The notes below the pieces were generated by a model, which was not told the DNA's origin, did not search any database, and saw only the letters and a program-made list of their open reading frames with translations. The position numbers and the translations under genes were made by a program. Shown here piece by piece: positions 18,093 to 27,501 of a stretch of 64,000 nucleotides of DNA (the first letter of the stretch is position 1; each line of letters starts with the position of its first letter). The stretch is from Martinezella tropici. GTDB taxonomy: Bacteria; Pseudomonadota; Alphaproteobacteria; Rhizobiales; Rhizobiaceae. Location of the stretch: positions 434,001-498,000 of the forward strand of contig NZ_VNIP01000003.1 in the NCBI RefSeq assembly GCF_008370325.1, given 5' to 3'.

Positions 18093-18424
18093 CTAGCCAT
18101 CGCCAAATCTCGGCACGGATGCGATGAGTTCGCGCGTATAGGCGTGTTGGGGGCGTTCGAACACGTCTTCGACCGAGCCGGCCTCGACGACAGTCCCGTG
18201 TTTCATGACGAGGATGCGATGGCTGACGTGCTGGATCACGCCCAGATCATGCGAAATGAAGATCATCGACAGACCGAGCCTTGCCTGCAGATCGACCAGC
18301 AGATCGAGAACTTGCGCCTGCGTGGTGACGTCGAGCGCCGAAATCGGCTCGTCGCAAATCAAAGTTTCGGATGGGCGGCAAGAGCCTGCGCGATCGACAC
18401 GCGCTGGCGCTGACCACCGGAGAG
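18093..18424 (-). pseudogene. Frameshifted 3' remnant of an oligopeptide ABC transporter ATPase
   Basis: Two adjacent frames together encode the C-terminal third of a Dpp/Opp-type ATPase. ALSGGQRQRVSIAQALAAHP (signature at 18410-18424) ends at a TGA at 18359-18361. The next frame, from 18362 downwards, continues LICDEPISALDVTTQAQ (Walker B and D-loop) and then FISHDLGVIQHV (H-loop). Adding one T to the CTTTG run at about 18361-18366 would restore KLLICDEP. The Walker A half is missing upstream. It is therefore a truncated, frameshifted relic of a transporter otherwise absent from the window. Confidence 0.85.
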
Positions 18425-18551
18425 GGCAGCCGGTCTTCGCCGTCGCTGTACACTGCCGTCGGCCTTGCCATTACACTCGAAATGCCCCGAAAGCCGGCGG
18501 GTTACGGCAGGACGGATGATCGAACCTAGAAATTTCAAACAATAAAGGAGC

Positions 18552-19772
18552 TTAGTAGGAAATTCGCCCATCGACGATAGGCGAGGGTCCCGAGGAAAAT
18601 TGCTGTTTCAGCACCTGCCTTGCATCGTCGCTGACAATCGACATGGGAGCTGCGACCGCAACTTTTGCTGCGGAGCCCGCCAGGTCCGCCGTTCGGACGG
18701 CAGCCATGCCAACTCGATCTGCAAGCGAGACTTGTCCGGTGTCCAACGATTGTCCCGCCAACCGCCGTCCAAGCAGTTGGACCATATCGCGATTGTCCGC
18801 AAACGTATTATGGCCGAGCGCATCGTCCGGTTTGACGGAACTTGTATCGATGACCGTGATCCCGAGCTTGGCCAAATCCGCGGCATAGGGCGTCGAATCG
18901 AAGCCGCCGACGCGACTGACGCCGCCGGAGAGCCATTGGGAAACCTGCAGCGCCTTATCTTTGGTCGAGGAAAAGATCGTGAAGTGCGGACGTTGCGGCC
19001 CCATCTCGATCATCTGCCGGCGAAATACGTCGATATCGATGTCGGGTGATGCCAGGATGACGTTCTTCACCTTTGCCGGAATTGTCTTGTTGCGCATGGC
19101 AACGCCACGCAATGCCTCCGCCGTCAGCCAGGATCCCATTGAGTGGGCGAGGATCGTCACCTCCCCGACATCCGGACTTCTAGCGGCTTGCAGGATCAGA
19201 TCTTCCAGCGCCCGCCGTGAGAAATTCGTACTCTCCTTGTCATAAAGATAGTCGAAGACATTGCCGCGCGAGGGCCAGGTGAAGAGGATCGGGGCAGCAT
19301 CCGTTCCAGAATCATGCATGATCTGCGCGAAGCGAAAGACGGCATCGGAATAGGTGTTGTTGAAGCCGTGCACGAAAATGACGACCTGCCGCTTGGCGTT
19401 GCGGTTCTTGCTGAACCATTCAAAAATATCGCGCTCGGACGCCACCCTTCCGACCTTCATAACAGCGAATTCCTTCGCGGGATTGGCCGGCACATGCGAT
19501 GGCCATTGCACCTCGCCGATTTTACGGTTTCGATCCGGAGGGATGGAAACGACAATATCATTGAAGGATATCGCCGTTCCGCGCTCGCCGGAATAGAGTT
19601 CGCCCGGTTTGTCGGTCGGCCGGCGAGTAGTGGCCGCCATGATATCAACGGTGCTCGCGTCCGGCGTGGCCGCTGCAAGCGGCTGGAGAACATTCTCCAG
19701 CCGCCCCGCACAACCCGCCACTACCGATAGGGTCATCAGCACGGCAAAGCCCGTTCTTCCAACCTTCAACAT
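18552..19772 (-). CDS. Lipoprotein alpha/beta hydrolase (DUF900-like)
   Basis: 406 residues. The N-terminus is a lipoprotein signal with lipobox VAGC ending at about residue 21, so it should be anchored in a membrane facing the periplasm. The hydrolase core shows VIFVHGFNNTYSD (oxyanion region, about 135), the nucleophile elbow LAHSMGSW (about 200), and late acidic and His positions (GHNTFAD near 310). ATG 19772 follows AGGGGAT and starts 11 bp after the stop of the RND pump gene, so the gene is the last of that efflux operon. Start codons further upstream run into the pump gene and are rejected. A hydrolase fixed to an efflux operon is unusual; it may process a substrate or remodel the envelope. 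Confidence 0.8.
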   Translation of the reverse strand: MLKVGRTGFAVLMTLSVVAGCAGRLENVLQPLAAATPDASTVDIMAATTRRPTDKPGELYSGERGTAISFNDIVVSIPPDRNRKIGEVQWPSHVPANPAKEFAVMKVGRVASERDIFEWFSKNRNAKRQVVIFVHGFNNTYSDAVFRFAQIMHDSGTDAAPILFTWPSRGNVFDYLYDKESTNFSRRALEDLILQAARSPDVGEVTILAHSMGSWLTAEALRGVAMRNKTIPAKVKNVILASPDIDIDVFRRQMIEMGPQRPHFTIFSSTKDKALQVSQWLSGGVSRVGGFDSTPYAADLAKLGITVIDTSSVKPDDALGHNTFADNRDMVQLLGRRLAGQSLDTGQVSLADRVGMAAVRTADLAGSAAKVAVAAPMSIVSDDARQVLKQQFSSGPSPIVDGRISY

Positions 19773-19783
19773 CGGATCCCCTC

Positions 19784-22700
19784 TTAGGGTTGCGCGCTGT
19801 CGCGGGGAATTCGGAACCAGGCAACATACAAGGCGGGGAGGAAGAGCAGCGTCAGGACCGTACCGACGACAATGCCGCCCATCATCGCATAGGCCATCGG
19901 TCCCCAGAATATCTCCCTGGAGATCGGGATCAGCGCGAGCGTTGCGGCAGCAGCCGTCAGCATGATAGGCCGCATCCGGTGCTCCGTCGCCTCGATGACG
20001 GCCTGCCATGGTGGCACGCCCTCGCTTCGAAGGTGCTCGATCTGCACGATGAGGATCACCGAGTTGCGGATCAGAATGCCGATCAGTGCCAAGACACCCA
20101 GGATCGCAACAAACCCCAGCGGCGCATTACTGAGCAATAAAGCCGCGACAACGCCGATCAATGCCAATGGTGCGACGGCGAAGACGAGGAACAGCCTGCT
20201 GAAGCTTTGCAGCTGGATCATCAGGATCGTCGCCATGATGAACAGCATCAGTGGTGCGACGGCGACGATCGGCCCCTGCGCTTTCGCGCTTTCCTCGACC
20301 GAACCGCCGTCAACGATTTGGTAGCCGCTTGGAAGGCTCTTGCGGAACTCGTCGACCTTCGGCTTCAGTTCGTTGACGATCGTCGCCGGCTGCGTCGATC
20401 CGACGACTGCGGCCTTGATGGTGATGGTCGGTATGCGTGTCCGCCGCCAAATCGTCGGCTGCTCCAATTCGTAGTGGAAATTCGCAACCGCAGACAATGG
20501 CACAGACTTGCCATTGGAGCCGCCAAGCTGCAGGTTCTGCAGCGTCTCGATCGAACCTCGCTCCGAGGTTTCGGCTCGGCCGATCACATCAACGAGATAG
20601 ATGTCATCGCGGATCTGCGTGGCCGCGGATCCCTCGACGATGCTATTCAGCGCCGTTGCAATGTCCTGCGACGAGACGCCCAGTTGCCGTGCCTTGTCCT
20701 GCAGGACATCGACCTTGACGACTCGCGACGGCTCGTTCCAGTCGAATGTCATGTTGGACAGCAAAGGATGCTGACCGACGATGCCTGCAAATTGATGGGC
20801 AATGTCCCGGACTTTCTGGATATTCGGACCGCTGACCCGATATTGCACCGGCTTGCCGACCGGGGGGCCGATGTCGAGCAGCTTCACGAACGCGTCGGTT
20901 CCGGGGAAGGTCTTGGTCAAATAATCCTGCAGTTCGCTTTTGACCTTGTCGCGAACGTCGAGCCCCTTGGTGACGATCACGGTCTGGCCAAAGGAGACAT
21001 CCGGTGTCTGCACGTCAAAGGACAGGATGAAGCGAGGCGCCCCTTGGCCGACATAGCTCGTCCAGTGATCGATGTCCTTGTTGTTCGCCAGCATCTCGCG
21101 TTCGAACCTAGCCATCTGCTTGTTCGTCTCCGAAATCGAGCTGTTCTGCGGCAGATTCCAATCGACGATCAGCTCAGGCCGGTCGGAGGACGGGAAAAAC
21201 TGTTGCTGCACGAGGCTCATCCCGCCGATGGAGACGGCAAACACCGCCACTGTCGCGCCGATGGTTATCCAGCGCCAGCGCAGGGCCACACGCAGGAGCC
21301 ACGCGAAGGCCCGTGTAAAACGCCCTTTCTGCTCATGATGTGATTTCATGGATTTCGGAAGGATCGAGACGCCGAGCAACGGCGTGAACAGCACCGCAAC
21401 GATCCATGAAACCAGGAGCGAGACTGCGATGACTACGAAGAGAGTGAAGGTGAATTCGCCAGCAGCACTGGTATTGAGGCCGACGGGGATAAAGCCCGCG
21501 ACCGTCACAAGCGTGCCTGTCAGCATCGGGAAGGCGGTCGAGGTATAAACATATGTCGCCGCTTTTCTCAGATCATCGCCCACCTCCAACCGGGCAACCA
21601 TCATTTCCACCGCGATCATGGCGTCGTCGACGAGGAGGCCAAGCGCGATGATCAGCGCTCCGAGCGAAATACGCTGCATGGAAATGTCGCTATAGGCCAT
21701 CACGAGGAAGGTGATCGCGAGCACGAGCGGAATGGAGATGGCAACTACGAGACCTGCGCGCACGCCGAGGCTGATGAAGCTGATCGCAAGCACGATGACG
21801 ATCGCCTCGAACAGCGCACGCGTGAAGCCCGACACGGCCTCGTCGACGACGGCGGGCTGATCGGAAACGCGCTGGACGTCCACGCCGATCGGAAGATCGG
21901 CCGTGACCTGTTCGATCTCCTTGTCGAGCGCCTTGCCGAATTCGAGCAGGTTTGCTCCGGTCTTCATGCCGATGGCAAGCCCGATTGCCGGCTGGCCGTT
22001 ATATCTGAACAACGACGACGGAGGATCCACATAGCCGCGTTTGATCGTCGCGACATCGGTCAACGGAAAGAAGCGGTCATTGACGCGAAGATTGATCGAC
22101 CGAAGGCTCTCCTCGGACGTGAACTGGCCGCTGACCCGCAGGGCGATGCGCTCGGGACCGGCATCAACGAAACCGGACTGGGTAACGGCGTTTTGCGCCT
22201 GCAGCGTGTCGATGACGGATTGCTGGTTAAGCCCGAGCGCTGCGATCTTTCGCGTCGAAAATTCGAGATAGATGGCCTCGTCCTGCGCACCGATAATGTC
22301 CACCTTACCGATATTGGGAACCGTCAGCACCTTTGCGCGCGCATCCTCGACCAGATCGCGAAGCTGGCGCTGCGTCAGCCCATCGCTGGTGAAGGCGTAA
22401 ATATTGCCATAGACGTCGCCGAAGCTGTCGTTGAAAAACGGTCCGACGACACCGCTTGGGAAATTCCCCTTGATGTCGCCGATCATGTTGCGGACCCGCA
22501 TCCAGATGGCATTGACATCCTTGGCTTTGGTCGTCGGCAGAAGTTCGACGAAAATGGTCGTCTGGCCGGCAACTGTCTCGCTCTTGGTATAGTCGAGCGA
22601 ATCCAGCTCCTCGAGCTTCTTTTCGATCCGGTCGGTGACCTGCTTGGTCACCTCCTCGGCCGATGCGCCCGGCCATTGCGCCTGGATGATCATCGTCTTG

Positions 22701-22834
22701 ATCGTGAAGGCGGGATCTTCCTCGCGGCCGAGACTGATATAGGAAAACGCGCCGGCCAGAATGAAGACGATCATGAAGTACCAGACGAGCGAACGATGTT
22801 CGAGCGCCCAGTCGGACAGGTTGAATTTTTTCAC
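19784..22834 (-). CDS. RND efflux transporter (TriC-like)
   Basis: 1016 residues of the AcrB/HAE superfamily with 12 membrane helices: one near 15-35, two large periplasmic loops, and a cluster near 335-480 and 860-1005. The proton-relay motif ALGLLVDDAMIAVEMM carries the two Asp residues near 405. Length and the N-terminus (FNLSDWALEHRSLVWYF) resemble TriC-type pumps, which need two adaptors, and two adaptor genes stand directly upstream. It exports amphiphilic drugs across the envelope by proton antiport. The outer-membrane partner is not encoded here. The operon is 24990 to 18552, minus strand. Confidence 0.88.
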   Translation of the reverse strand: MKKFNLSDWALEHRSLVWYFMIVFILAGAFSYISLGREEDPAFTIKTMIIQAQWPGASAEEVTKQVTDRIEKKLEELDSLDYTKSETVAGQTTIFVELLPTTKAKDVNAIWMRVRNMIGDIKGNFPSGVVGPFFNDSFGDVYGNIYAFTSDGLTQRQLRDLVEDARAKVLTVPNIGKVDIIGAQDEAIYLEFSTRKIAALGLNQQSVIDTLQAQNAVTQSGFVDAGPERIALRVSGQFTSEESLRSINLRVNDRFFPLTDVATIKRGYVDPPSSLFRYNGQPAIGLAIGMKTGANLLEFGKALDKEIEQVTADLPIGVDVQRVSDQPAVVDEAVSGFTRALFEAIVIVLAISFISLGVRAGLVVAISIPLVLAITFLVMAYSDISMQRISLGALIIALGLLVDDAMIAVEMMVARLEVGDDLRKAATYVYTSTAFPMLTGTLVTVAGFIPVGLNTSAAGEFTFTLFVVIAVSLLVSWIVAVLFTPLLGVSILPKSMKSHHEQKGRFTRAFAWLLRVALRWRWITIGATVAVFAVSIGGMSLVQQQFFPSSDRPELIVDWNLPQNSSISETNKQMARFEREMLANNKDIDHWTSYVGQGAPRFILSFDVQTPDVSFGQTVIVTKGLDVRDKVKSELQDYLTKTFPGTDAFVKLLDIGPPVGKPVQYRVSGPNIQKVRDIAHQFAGIVGQHPLLSNMTFDWNEPSRVVKVDVLQDKARQLGVSSQDIATALNSIVEGSAATQIRDDIYLVDVIGRAETSERGSIETLQNLQLGGSNGKSVPLSAVANFHYELEQPTIWRRTRIPTITIKAAVVGSTQPATIVNELKPKVDEFRKSLPSGYQIVDGGSVEESAKAQGPIVAVAPLMLFIMATILMIQLQSFSRLFLVFAVAPLALIGVVAALLLSNAPLGFVAILGVLALIGILIRNSVILIVQIEHLRSEGVPPWQAVIEATEHRMRPIMLTAAAATLALIPISREIFWGPMAYAMMGGIVVGTVLTLLFLPALYVAWFRIPRDSAQP

Positions 22835-22846
22835 GGGGGTATTTCC

Positions 22847-23917
22847 TTAATCCAGCCTGACGGCCTGGCCGTCGGCAAGCTTGTGAACTCCGGCAACGAC
22901 GATGCGTTCGCCAGCGCTGATGCCTTCTGCGATCTTCACGGAACCGCCCTCGAGAAGATCTCCATCAATCTTGATCGCGCGAATGAAGACCTTGCGGGCC
23001 GTGGTATCGACCACCCAGACATTCGGCTTTCCGTCCTTCATCAAGATGGATGAAGAGGGCAGCAGGATCATCGGATCTGCAACGACAGTCGCGGTTGCGG
23101 TGACGACGGAGCCGAGACGAAACGCCGGCGGCGGATCGATGAGCGTGATTTTCGTGCGCCGCGTGCGGGTCGTCGCCTCGGCTTCTGGGGCGATCTCCCT
23201 GACGACGCCGCTCGCGCGGATGGTTGGATCCAGCTGGAGAGCGACCTCAAACGGCGACCCCACCTTGAGACCGTCGAAGCTGGCAACGGGTATATCGATG
23301 ATGACGTCGCGCTGGTCGGGCCGGGCGACAGTGGCAATGCTTTGGCCCGCAGACACGACCTGGCCCACCTCGGCGGACGTTGCCGTCACGACGCCGTCGA
23401 ATTCAGCCTTGAGCTGCGTGTAGCCCAACTGCTCTTCGGCCTTGTCCAAATTGGCCTGTGCTTTGGCAACCGAAGCACTGGCGCTTTTGCGCCCAAGTTC
23501 CGCCTCTTCATAGGCCGCTTCACTTCCCGATCTGCTCTCAAGCAGCGAGCGCTGGCGCTCTTCAGTGGATGCGGCATTCGCCAACTGCGCCTGGGCATTC
23601 GAAAGCTCGGATTGCGAGCTCTTAACCGCAAGCTCCAGCGACAGCGGATCGATGGCGGCAACGACATCGCCCTTCTTGACGATATCGCCGACGCTGACCT
23701 TGCGCGCTATGACCCGTCCCAGGACCCGAAATGCGAGCTGGGTCTCGATCTTGGCCTCGACCGTCCCCGGCAGGGTCAGCGCGGAAGCCGCGGTTGACTT
23801 GACGACAACGGAAAGCACGGGACGCGCCGGCTCGTAATGGACTTCCTCCTGTTTCTGGCAGGACGTCAGCAGCAGTGAGCCGAGGATCGCAAGGCCGGCT
23901 GTGATACGGATATTCAT
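22847..23917 (-). CDS. RND periplasmic adaptor lipoprotein, second of the pair (TriB-like)
   Basis: 356 residues. A lipoprotein signal with lipobox LLTSC (Cys about 20) is followed by the lipoyl/barrel-sandwich half (GRVIARKVSVGDIVKKGDVVAAID), a coiled-coil hairpin (about 95-165), the second lipoyl half (FDGVVTATSAEVGQVVSAGQ), and the beta-barrel and membrane-proximal domains. Its ATG overlaps the stop of the preceding adaptor gene by four bases, so the two are translationally coupled. It links the RND pump to an outer-membrane channel. Confidence 0.88.
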   Translation of the reverse strand: MNIRITAGLAILGSLLLTSCQKQEEVHYEPARPVLSVVVKSTAASALTLPGTVEAKIETQLAFRVLGRVIARKVSVGDIVKKGDVVAAIDPLSLELAVKSSQSELSNAQAQLANAASTEERQRSLLESRSGSEAAYEEAELGRKSASASVAKAQANLDKAEEQLGYTQLKAEFDGVVTATSAEVGQVVSAGQSIATVARPDQRDVIIDIPVASFDGLKVGSPFEVALQLDPTIRASGVVREIAPEAEATTRTRRTKITLIDPPPAFRLGSVVTATATVVADPMILLPSSSILMKDGKPNVWVVDTTARKVFIRAIKIDGDLLEGGSVKIAEGISAGERIVVAGVHKLADGQAVRLD

Positions 23918-24990
23918 TTTGCAGCTTCCTTGTCGTATGTGACGGCTTGGCCGGATCGCAGGAATTTCGTGCCGTCGACGACGACGATCTCGCCCGGAGA
24001 CACGCCCGTCCGCACTGCGAAGCGGCCTGTCTCATAGCTTGAGACATCGATCTGGCGCAGCGACACGCTCGATGAAGTGGGATCGATAATCCAGACGGCC
24101 GGCTTGCCGCTCTTTGAGGCCATTGCCGACCATGGCAATTCGATTGCGTCCCGCGCGGTGGACCGGAACAAGCCGACCACCGGAGCGCCAAGCTGCATGT
24201 CTGGAGCCGCTTCGAGCCCCACCTTGACCCTGATCGTCCCGGTTGAAGCATCGATCGTGGGCGAGATTTCGCGCACGGAAGCCTCCATCCTATGAGACGG
24301 CGCCGAAAGGGGACTGACGGCAACCTTGTTTTCAAGGTTTCGCCCGAGATAGAGGGATTCGAAGACGTTGAAGACAGCGTCGCGGGGGCCGTCATGTGCA
24401 AGCGTAAAGACCAGCTGCGCGGCTTGCGCGACCTGGCCCACTTCGGCGTTCCTGGCGGTGATGACGCCGTCGGCATCGGCGCGCAGCTCCGTATAGGTGA
24501 GCGCGTCCTGTGCCGTGTCGAGTTGAGCTTGCGCCGACTTCACGCTTCCCTGGGCAGTTAGCAGCGTTTCCTGGGCTTGATCGAGTGCGGCGCGCGTCGT
24601 CACCTGCGTCCTGAAGAGATTTTGCTGACGGTCGAACGCCAATTGGGCCTGTGTCTGCTGCGCGATCGCCGATTGCAGGTTCGCAGTGGCAACGTCGAGA
24701 TCCGCCTTTTGTTCTTCGGCGTCCATGCGCGCAAGCACCTGCCCGGCTTTCACCGACGTCCCGACGTCAACCAGGCGCTCGACGATACGTCCGCTGACCC
24801 GGAAGGAGAGGTCGCTTTCGACGCGGGCACTCACCTCGCCGGTAATGGCATTGCTTTCGACGACCGGCACGACCTTGGCCACGACAGCTTCCACTTTCTT
24901 CGGCTTCGTCTCACTCTCGGCCTGCTTTTCGCATGAGGACAGCGCGACCGCGCTCGCACCCAGCCATGCGATGACAAGGATAGTTTTCAT
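23914..24990 (-). CDS. RND periplasmic adaptor lipoprotein, first of the pair (TriA-like)
   Basis: 358 residues. The start at ATG 24990 (behind AGAGGT) gives a lipoprotein signal with lipobox ALSSC; an in-frame ATG at 25041 lies inside the operator and is rejected. Domains in order: lipoyl half (GRIVERLVDVGTSVKAGQVLARMD), coiled-coil hairpin (about 95-160), second lipoyl half (ADGVITARNAEVGQVAQAAQ) and beta-barrel. It is the first gene of the adaptor-adaptor-pump-hydrolase operon, divergent from a TetR gene. The two adaptors are clearly different proteins, not a recent duplication. Confidence 0.87.
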   Translation of the reverse strand: MKTILVIAWLGASAVALSSCEKQAESETKPKKVEAVVAKVVPVVESNAITGEVSARVESDLSFRVSGRIVERLVDVGTSVKAGQVLARMDAEEQKADLDVATANLQSAIAQQTQAQLAFDRQQNLFRTQVTTRAALDQAQETLLTAQGSVKSAQAQLDTAQDALTYTELRADADGVITARNAEVGQVAQAAQLVFTLAHDGPRDAVFNVFESLYLGRNLENKVAVSPLSAPSHRMEASVREISPTIDASTGTIRVKVGLEAAPDMQLGAPVVGLFRSTARDAIELPWSAMASKSGKPAVWIIDPTSSSVSLRQIDVSSYETGRFAVRTGVSPGEIVVVDGTKFLRSGQAVTYDKEAAK

Positions 24991-25026
24991 GATTTGACCT
25001 CTTGCATCCGTTGGCGAGACGAATAT

Positions 25027-25077
25027 TATTGACTGACCCATTAGTCAATAGAATTTATCTTGACGTCGAACCGTCAA
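25027..25077. promoter_or_regulatory. Twin palindromic operators before the TriABC-like operon
   Basis: TATTGACT-8 bp-AGTCAATA (25027-25050) and TTGACG-6 bp-CGTCAA (25060-25077) are both perfect inverted repeats with the shared half-site TTGAC. They lie in the 105-bp space between the adaptor gene and the divergent TetR gene, so repressor binding would cover both promoters. Confidence 0.7.
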
Positions 25078-25095
25078 TAACGCTCAAGGTGGACC

Positions 25096-25713
25096 ATGAC
25101 CGATCTAAAAAAGCTGACGCGCGCGGAGCAAAAGGCCCGCCGCCCCGTACAGATCCTGGATGCCGCGTTTGAGGAATTCGTCGAGCGCGGCTATGTCGCT
25201 ACACGCGTCGAAGATATTGCCAGCAGGGTCGGCGTTACGAAGGGAACCGTCTATGTCTACTTCGAGACCAAGGAACAGCTTTTCGAAGCGATGATCAGGC
25301 ACATTTCCGAGCCTCTCGAAAATCTGCTGGCAAGCGCAAACGAACTGAAAGGGACCGCCACGGAGCGGCTTCAGGGAAATATCGAGCTGATCTACGATTT
25401 CATAATCAAGGAGCGCAAATTACGGGAACTGATGAGGTTCGTCATCGCCGAAGGTTCGCGATTCCCGCAGATCGTCGATCGGCACCATGACACATTTATC
25501 GATCCTCTCGAGCGTCAGATGCAGTCGCTTATCGACGAAGGAGTAAAACTTGGAGAGTTCCGGCCTGCACCGGCGGCCTTCTCCGATGCAGTCGTGGCGC
25601 CCGCCATCGCCTTTCTATTCTTCAAGCTCCTTTTTGACGAGCGCCGGACTCTGGACAAAGCCGCCTATCTAAAAGCGCACATTGATCTTGTTACGCACGG
25701 CCTGCTGACCTGA
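25096..25713 (+). CDS. TetR family repressor of the TriABC-like efflux operon
   Basis: 205 residues with helix-turn-helix TRVEDIASRVGVTKGTVYVYF at about residues 37-57 and a C-terminal region of the TetR_C type found in efflux regulators of alphaproteobacteria (AefR/IfeR-like). It is divergent from the efflux operon and separated from it by two palindromes. Ligand binding presumably releases it and induces the pump. Confidence 0.87.
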   Translation: MTDLKKLTRAEQKARRPVQILDAAFEEFVERGYVATRVEDIASRVGVTKGTVYVYFETKEQLFEAMIRHISEPLENLLASANELKGTATERLQGNIELIYDFIIKERKLRELMRFVIAEGSRFPQIVDRHHDTFIDPLERQMQSLIDEGVKLGEFRPAPAAFSDAVVAPAIAFLFFKLLFDERRTLDKAAYLKAHIDLVTHGLLT

Positions 25714-25766
25714 TCCATCGCTCTTGCCGAAGAAAAGGCTGGCAAATTCAGGAGCTGCCGTGGAAA

Positions 25767-26543
25767 TCAGATACCTGCGTACCACTCGTATCCTCGATCT
25801 TCCCAGTAGCCGCCGTTCCCGCCCCATAGGCCTGCAAAGCTGTCGACGAGCTCGATGCGCATGATGTATTTCGCCTGCTTGTAACCGAGCTGCCGCTCGA
25901 CCCTTAGACGCAGCGGAGCGCCATGGCCGACACTGAGATCTCGACCGTTCATCGCGTAGGCAAGAATGGTCTGCGGATGGAACGCATCGATCAGATCGAT
26001 GCTCTCATAGTAGCGACCGCTCCCGTCCAGCGTCTTCTCGAGCTCGTCGGCACAATGGAAGACCGCGTAGCGCGCCGTGGGCTTAAGCCCGGTCAAGCTC
26101 AGAAGGCTTTTAAGGGGAACGCCTGTCCATTTGCCGATGGCGCTCCAACCCTCGACGCAGTCATGACGGGTGATCTGGCTGCGCGCCGGAAGCGTCTTGA
26201 GATCCGCGAGTGAAAACTCCCGCGGCCGCTCCACCAGACCGTCTATCTTCAATTTCCAGTTTGCGAATTTTCTCTCGGCCAGTTCAGCGTATTCGTCGCT
26301 GTCGGGAGCGCTTGTGCCATTCACTCGGAAGGACGGGGAAATATCGGGCTCGGCGAATTCGCGTGCCAAGGCATCACGCCCCTGAAGCAGCCTTTGAGCT
26401 TTCATCGTCAGCTGTTCGGCTGAACGAAGAACCGTGGCGACGTCGGTGTTTTGGTCCAATAGATCGCAGCCGGAAAGAGCGAGCGTACCAGCACCGAGTG
26501 TACTGCCAATCAGGAAGCGGCGGCGGGTAAAGAGTTGGCTCAT
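25767..26543 (-). CDS. Tat-exported molybdopterin oxidoreductase (sulfite oxidase fold)
   Basis: 258 residues. The N-terminus has the twin-arginine signal RRRFLIGS, followed by a lipobox-like LSGC (Cys26), so it may be a Tat lipoprotein. The oxidoreductase domain carries the Mo-coordinating cysteine in TRHDCVEGWSAIGKWTGVPL (Cys129), as in sulfite oxidase and MsrP/YedY proteins. It lacks the dimerisation domain of true sulfite oxidases, so it is a compact MsrP-like reductase or dehydrogenase. Its start overlaps the stop of a cytochrome b gene by four bases, which gives an obvious membrane electron partner. The substrate is unknown; a sulfoxide or other oxyanion is possible. Confidence 0.83.
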   Translation of the reverse strand: MSQLFTRRRFLIGSTLGAGTLALSGCDLLDQNTDVATVLRSAEQLTMKAQRLLQGRDALAREFAEPDISPSFRVNGTSAPDSDEYAELAERKFANWKLKIDGLVERPREFSLADLKTLPARSQITRHDCVEGWSAIGKWTGVPLKSLLSLTGLKPTARYAVFHCADELEKTLDGSGRYYESIDLIDAFHPQTILAYAMNGRDLSVGHGAPLRLRVERQLGYKQAKYIMRIELVDSFAGLWGGNGGYWEDRGYEWYAGI

Positions 26544-27394
26544 GAATTCGGACCTTCTTCGCGGATTGCGTAGCGGCCGGTGATCATCGAGCGCATGTTG
26601 TTCCAGGTCCCCGACAGCACGACCATCGCAATGTGAACGACAACGAACAGCGCCAGAAGCGATGCGGTGACGAAATGGATGGTTCGAGCCGATTGGCGAC
26701 CGCCAAAGACATCAACCAGCGCAGGAAAAGCGGCATCGATGCCGGGCGACATGGTCAGGCCGGTCAGGACCATGAGGGGCAGCAGGACAATGATCACGGC
26801 GAGATATGTCAGCTTCTGAAGGGCATTATAACGCTTGGCCTCTTCGCCTTTCGGGAAGCGAAGACGGGCGTGGTCGAGAACTTCGTGCCACAGATGGCGC
26901 AGCGAAAGCTCTCTCACCGTCGGCGCGAGGTCTTGCCGGAAATGGCCGCTCAGGAGGCTGAAGCCCAGGTAGAGGAAACCGTTGAAAACAAATAGCCAGG
27001 CAAAGAAGAAGTGCCAGCGGCGTCCTGCTGCAAGATCCTGAAACGACGGTATTGTGGCCCAACTCGGGAAAGCTCGCGGCGTGCGCTCACCGTCGACGTT
27101 CGAAACACCGAGAACGCCGGTCGTCGCAAATTGCATGCCTGCGATACGCACGAAACCGCGCGTTTCGTCTTTCTGTCCCTCGGAACCGATCGTCAAGACT
27201 GCAGGATCGCCGTCAGCACCGTAATGGCCCCAGTACAATTCGGGATGGGCATTGAAGATCTGCAGCCCGCTCAACAGGAGGAAACTCACGCACAGCGCGT
27301 TCAGCCAATGGGTGAACCGCGTAATGAGGGTATGGCGGCGGATGAAGATCGTCCGGGGATATCGAACATCCTCATCAATGGTATTCTCGTTCAT
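26540..27394 (-). CDS. Cytochrome b561-like membrane subunit partnered with the molybdoenzyme
   Basis: 284 residues with four main membrane helices (about 22-45, 128-150, 195-215 and 240-262) and likely haem-ligand histidines in RFTHWLNALCVSF, RRWHFFFAWLF and the last helix (TIHFVTASLLALFVVVHIAM). It resembles Ni/Fe-hydrogenase and thiosulfate-reductase type cytochrome b subunits. It should exchange electrons between the quinone pool and the adjacent exported molybdoenzyme. The pair is translationally coupled. Confidence 0.85.
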   Translation of the reverse strand: MNENTIDEDVRYPRTIFIRRHTLITRFTHWLNALCVSFLLLSGLQIFNAHPELYWGHYGADGDPAVLTIGSEGQKDETRGFVRIAGMQFATTGVLGVSNVDGERTPRAFPSWATIPSFQDLAAGRRWHFFFAWLFVFNGFLYLGFSLLSGHFRQDLAPTVRELSLRHLWHEVLDHARLRFPKGEEAKRYNALQKLTYLAVIIVLLPLMVLTGLTMSPGIDAAFPALVDVFGGRQSARTIHFVTASLLALFVVVHIAMVVLSGTWNNMRSMITGRYAIREEGPNS

Positions 27395-27501
27395 AACGGC
27401 ATCCTCCGTCCTTCAAATCGAAGGCCTCGGCCCAGACAGCATTTATGGGAGTCGCCGGTCGAACCGAAGGGGCGGCCCACAGCCGACCGGCGACGACGTG
27501 G

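Noticed and set aside
20207..21343. Long 378-codon frame antisense to the TriC-like pump
   Set aside because: Composition is Arg/Asp/Leu-rich and repetitive as expected for the antisense of a high-GC gene; the pump frame explains the codon pattern.
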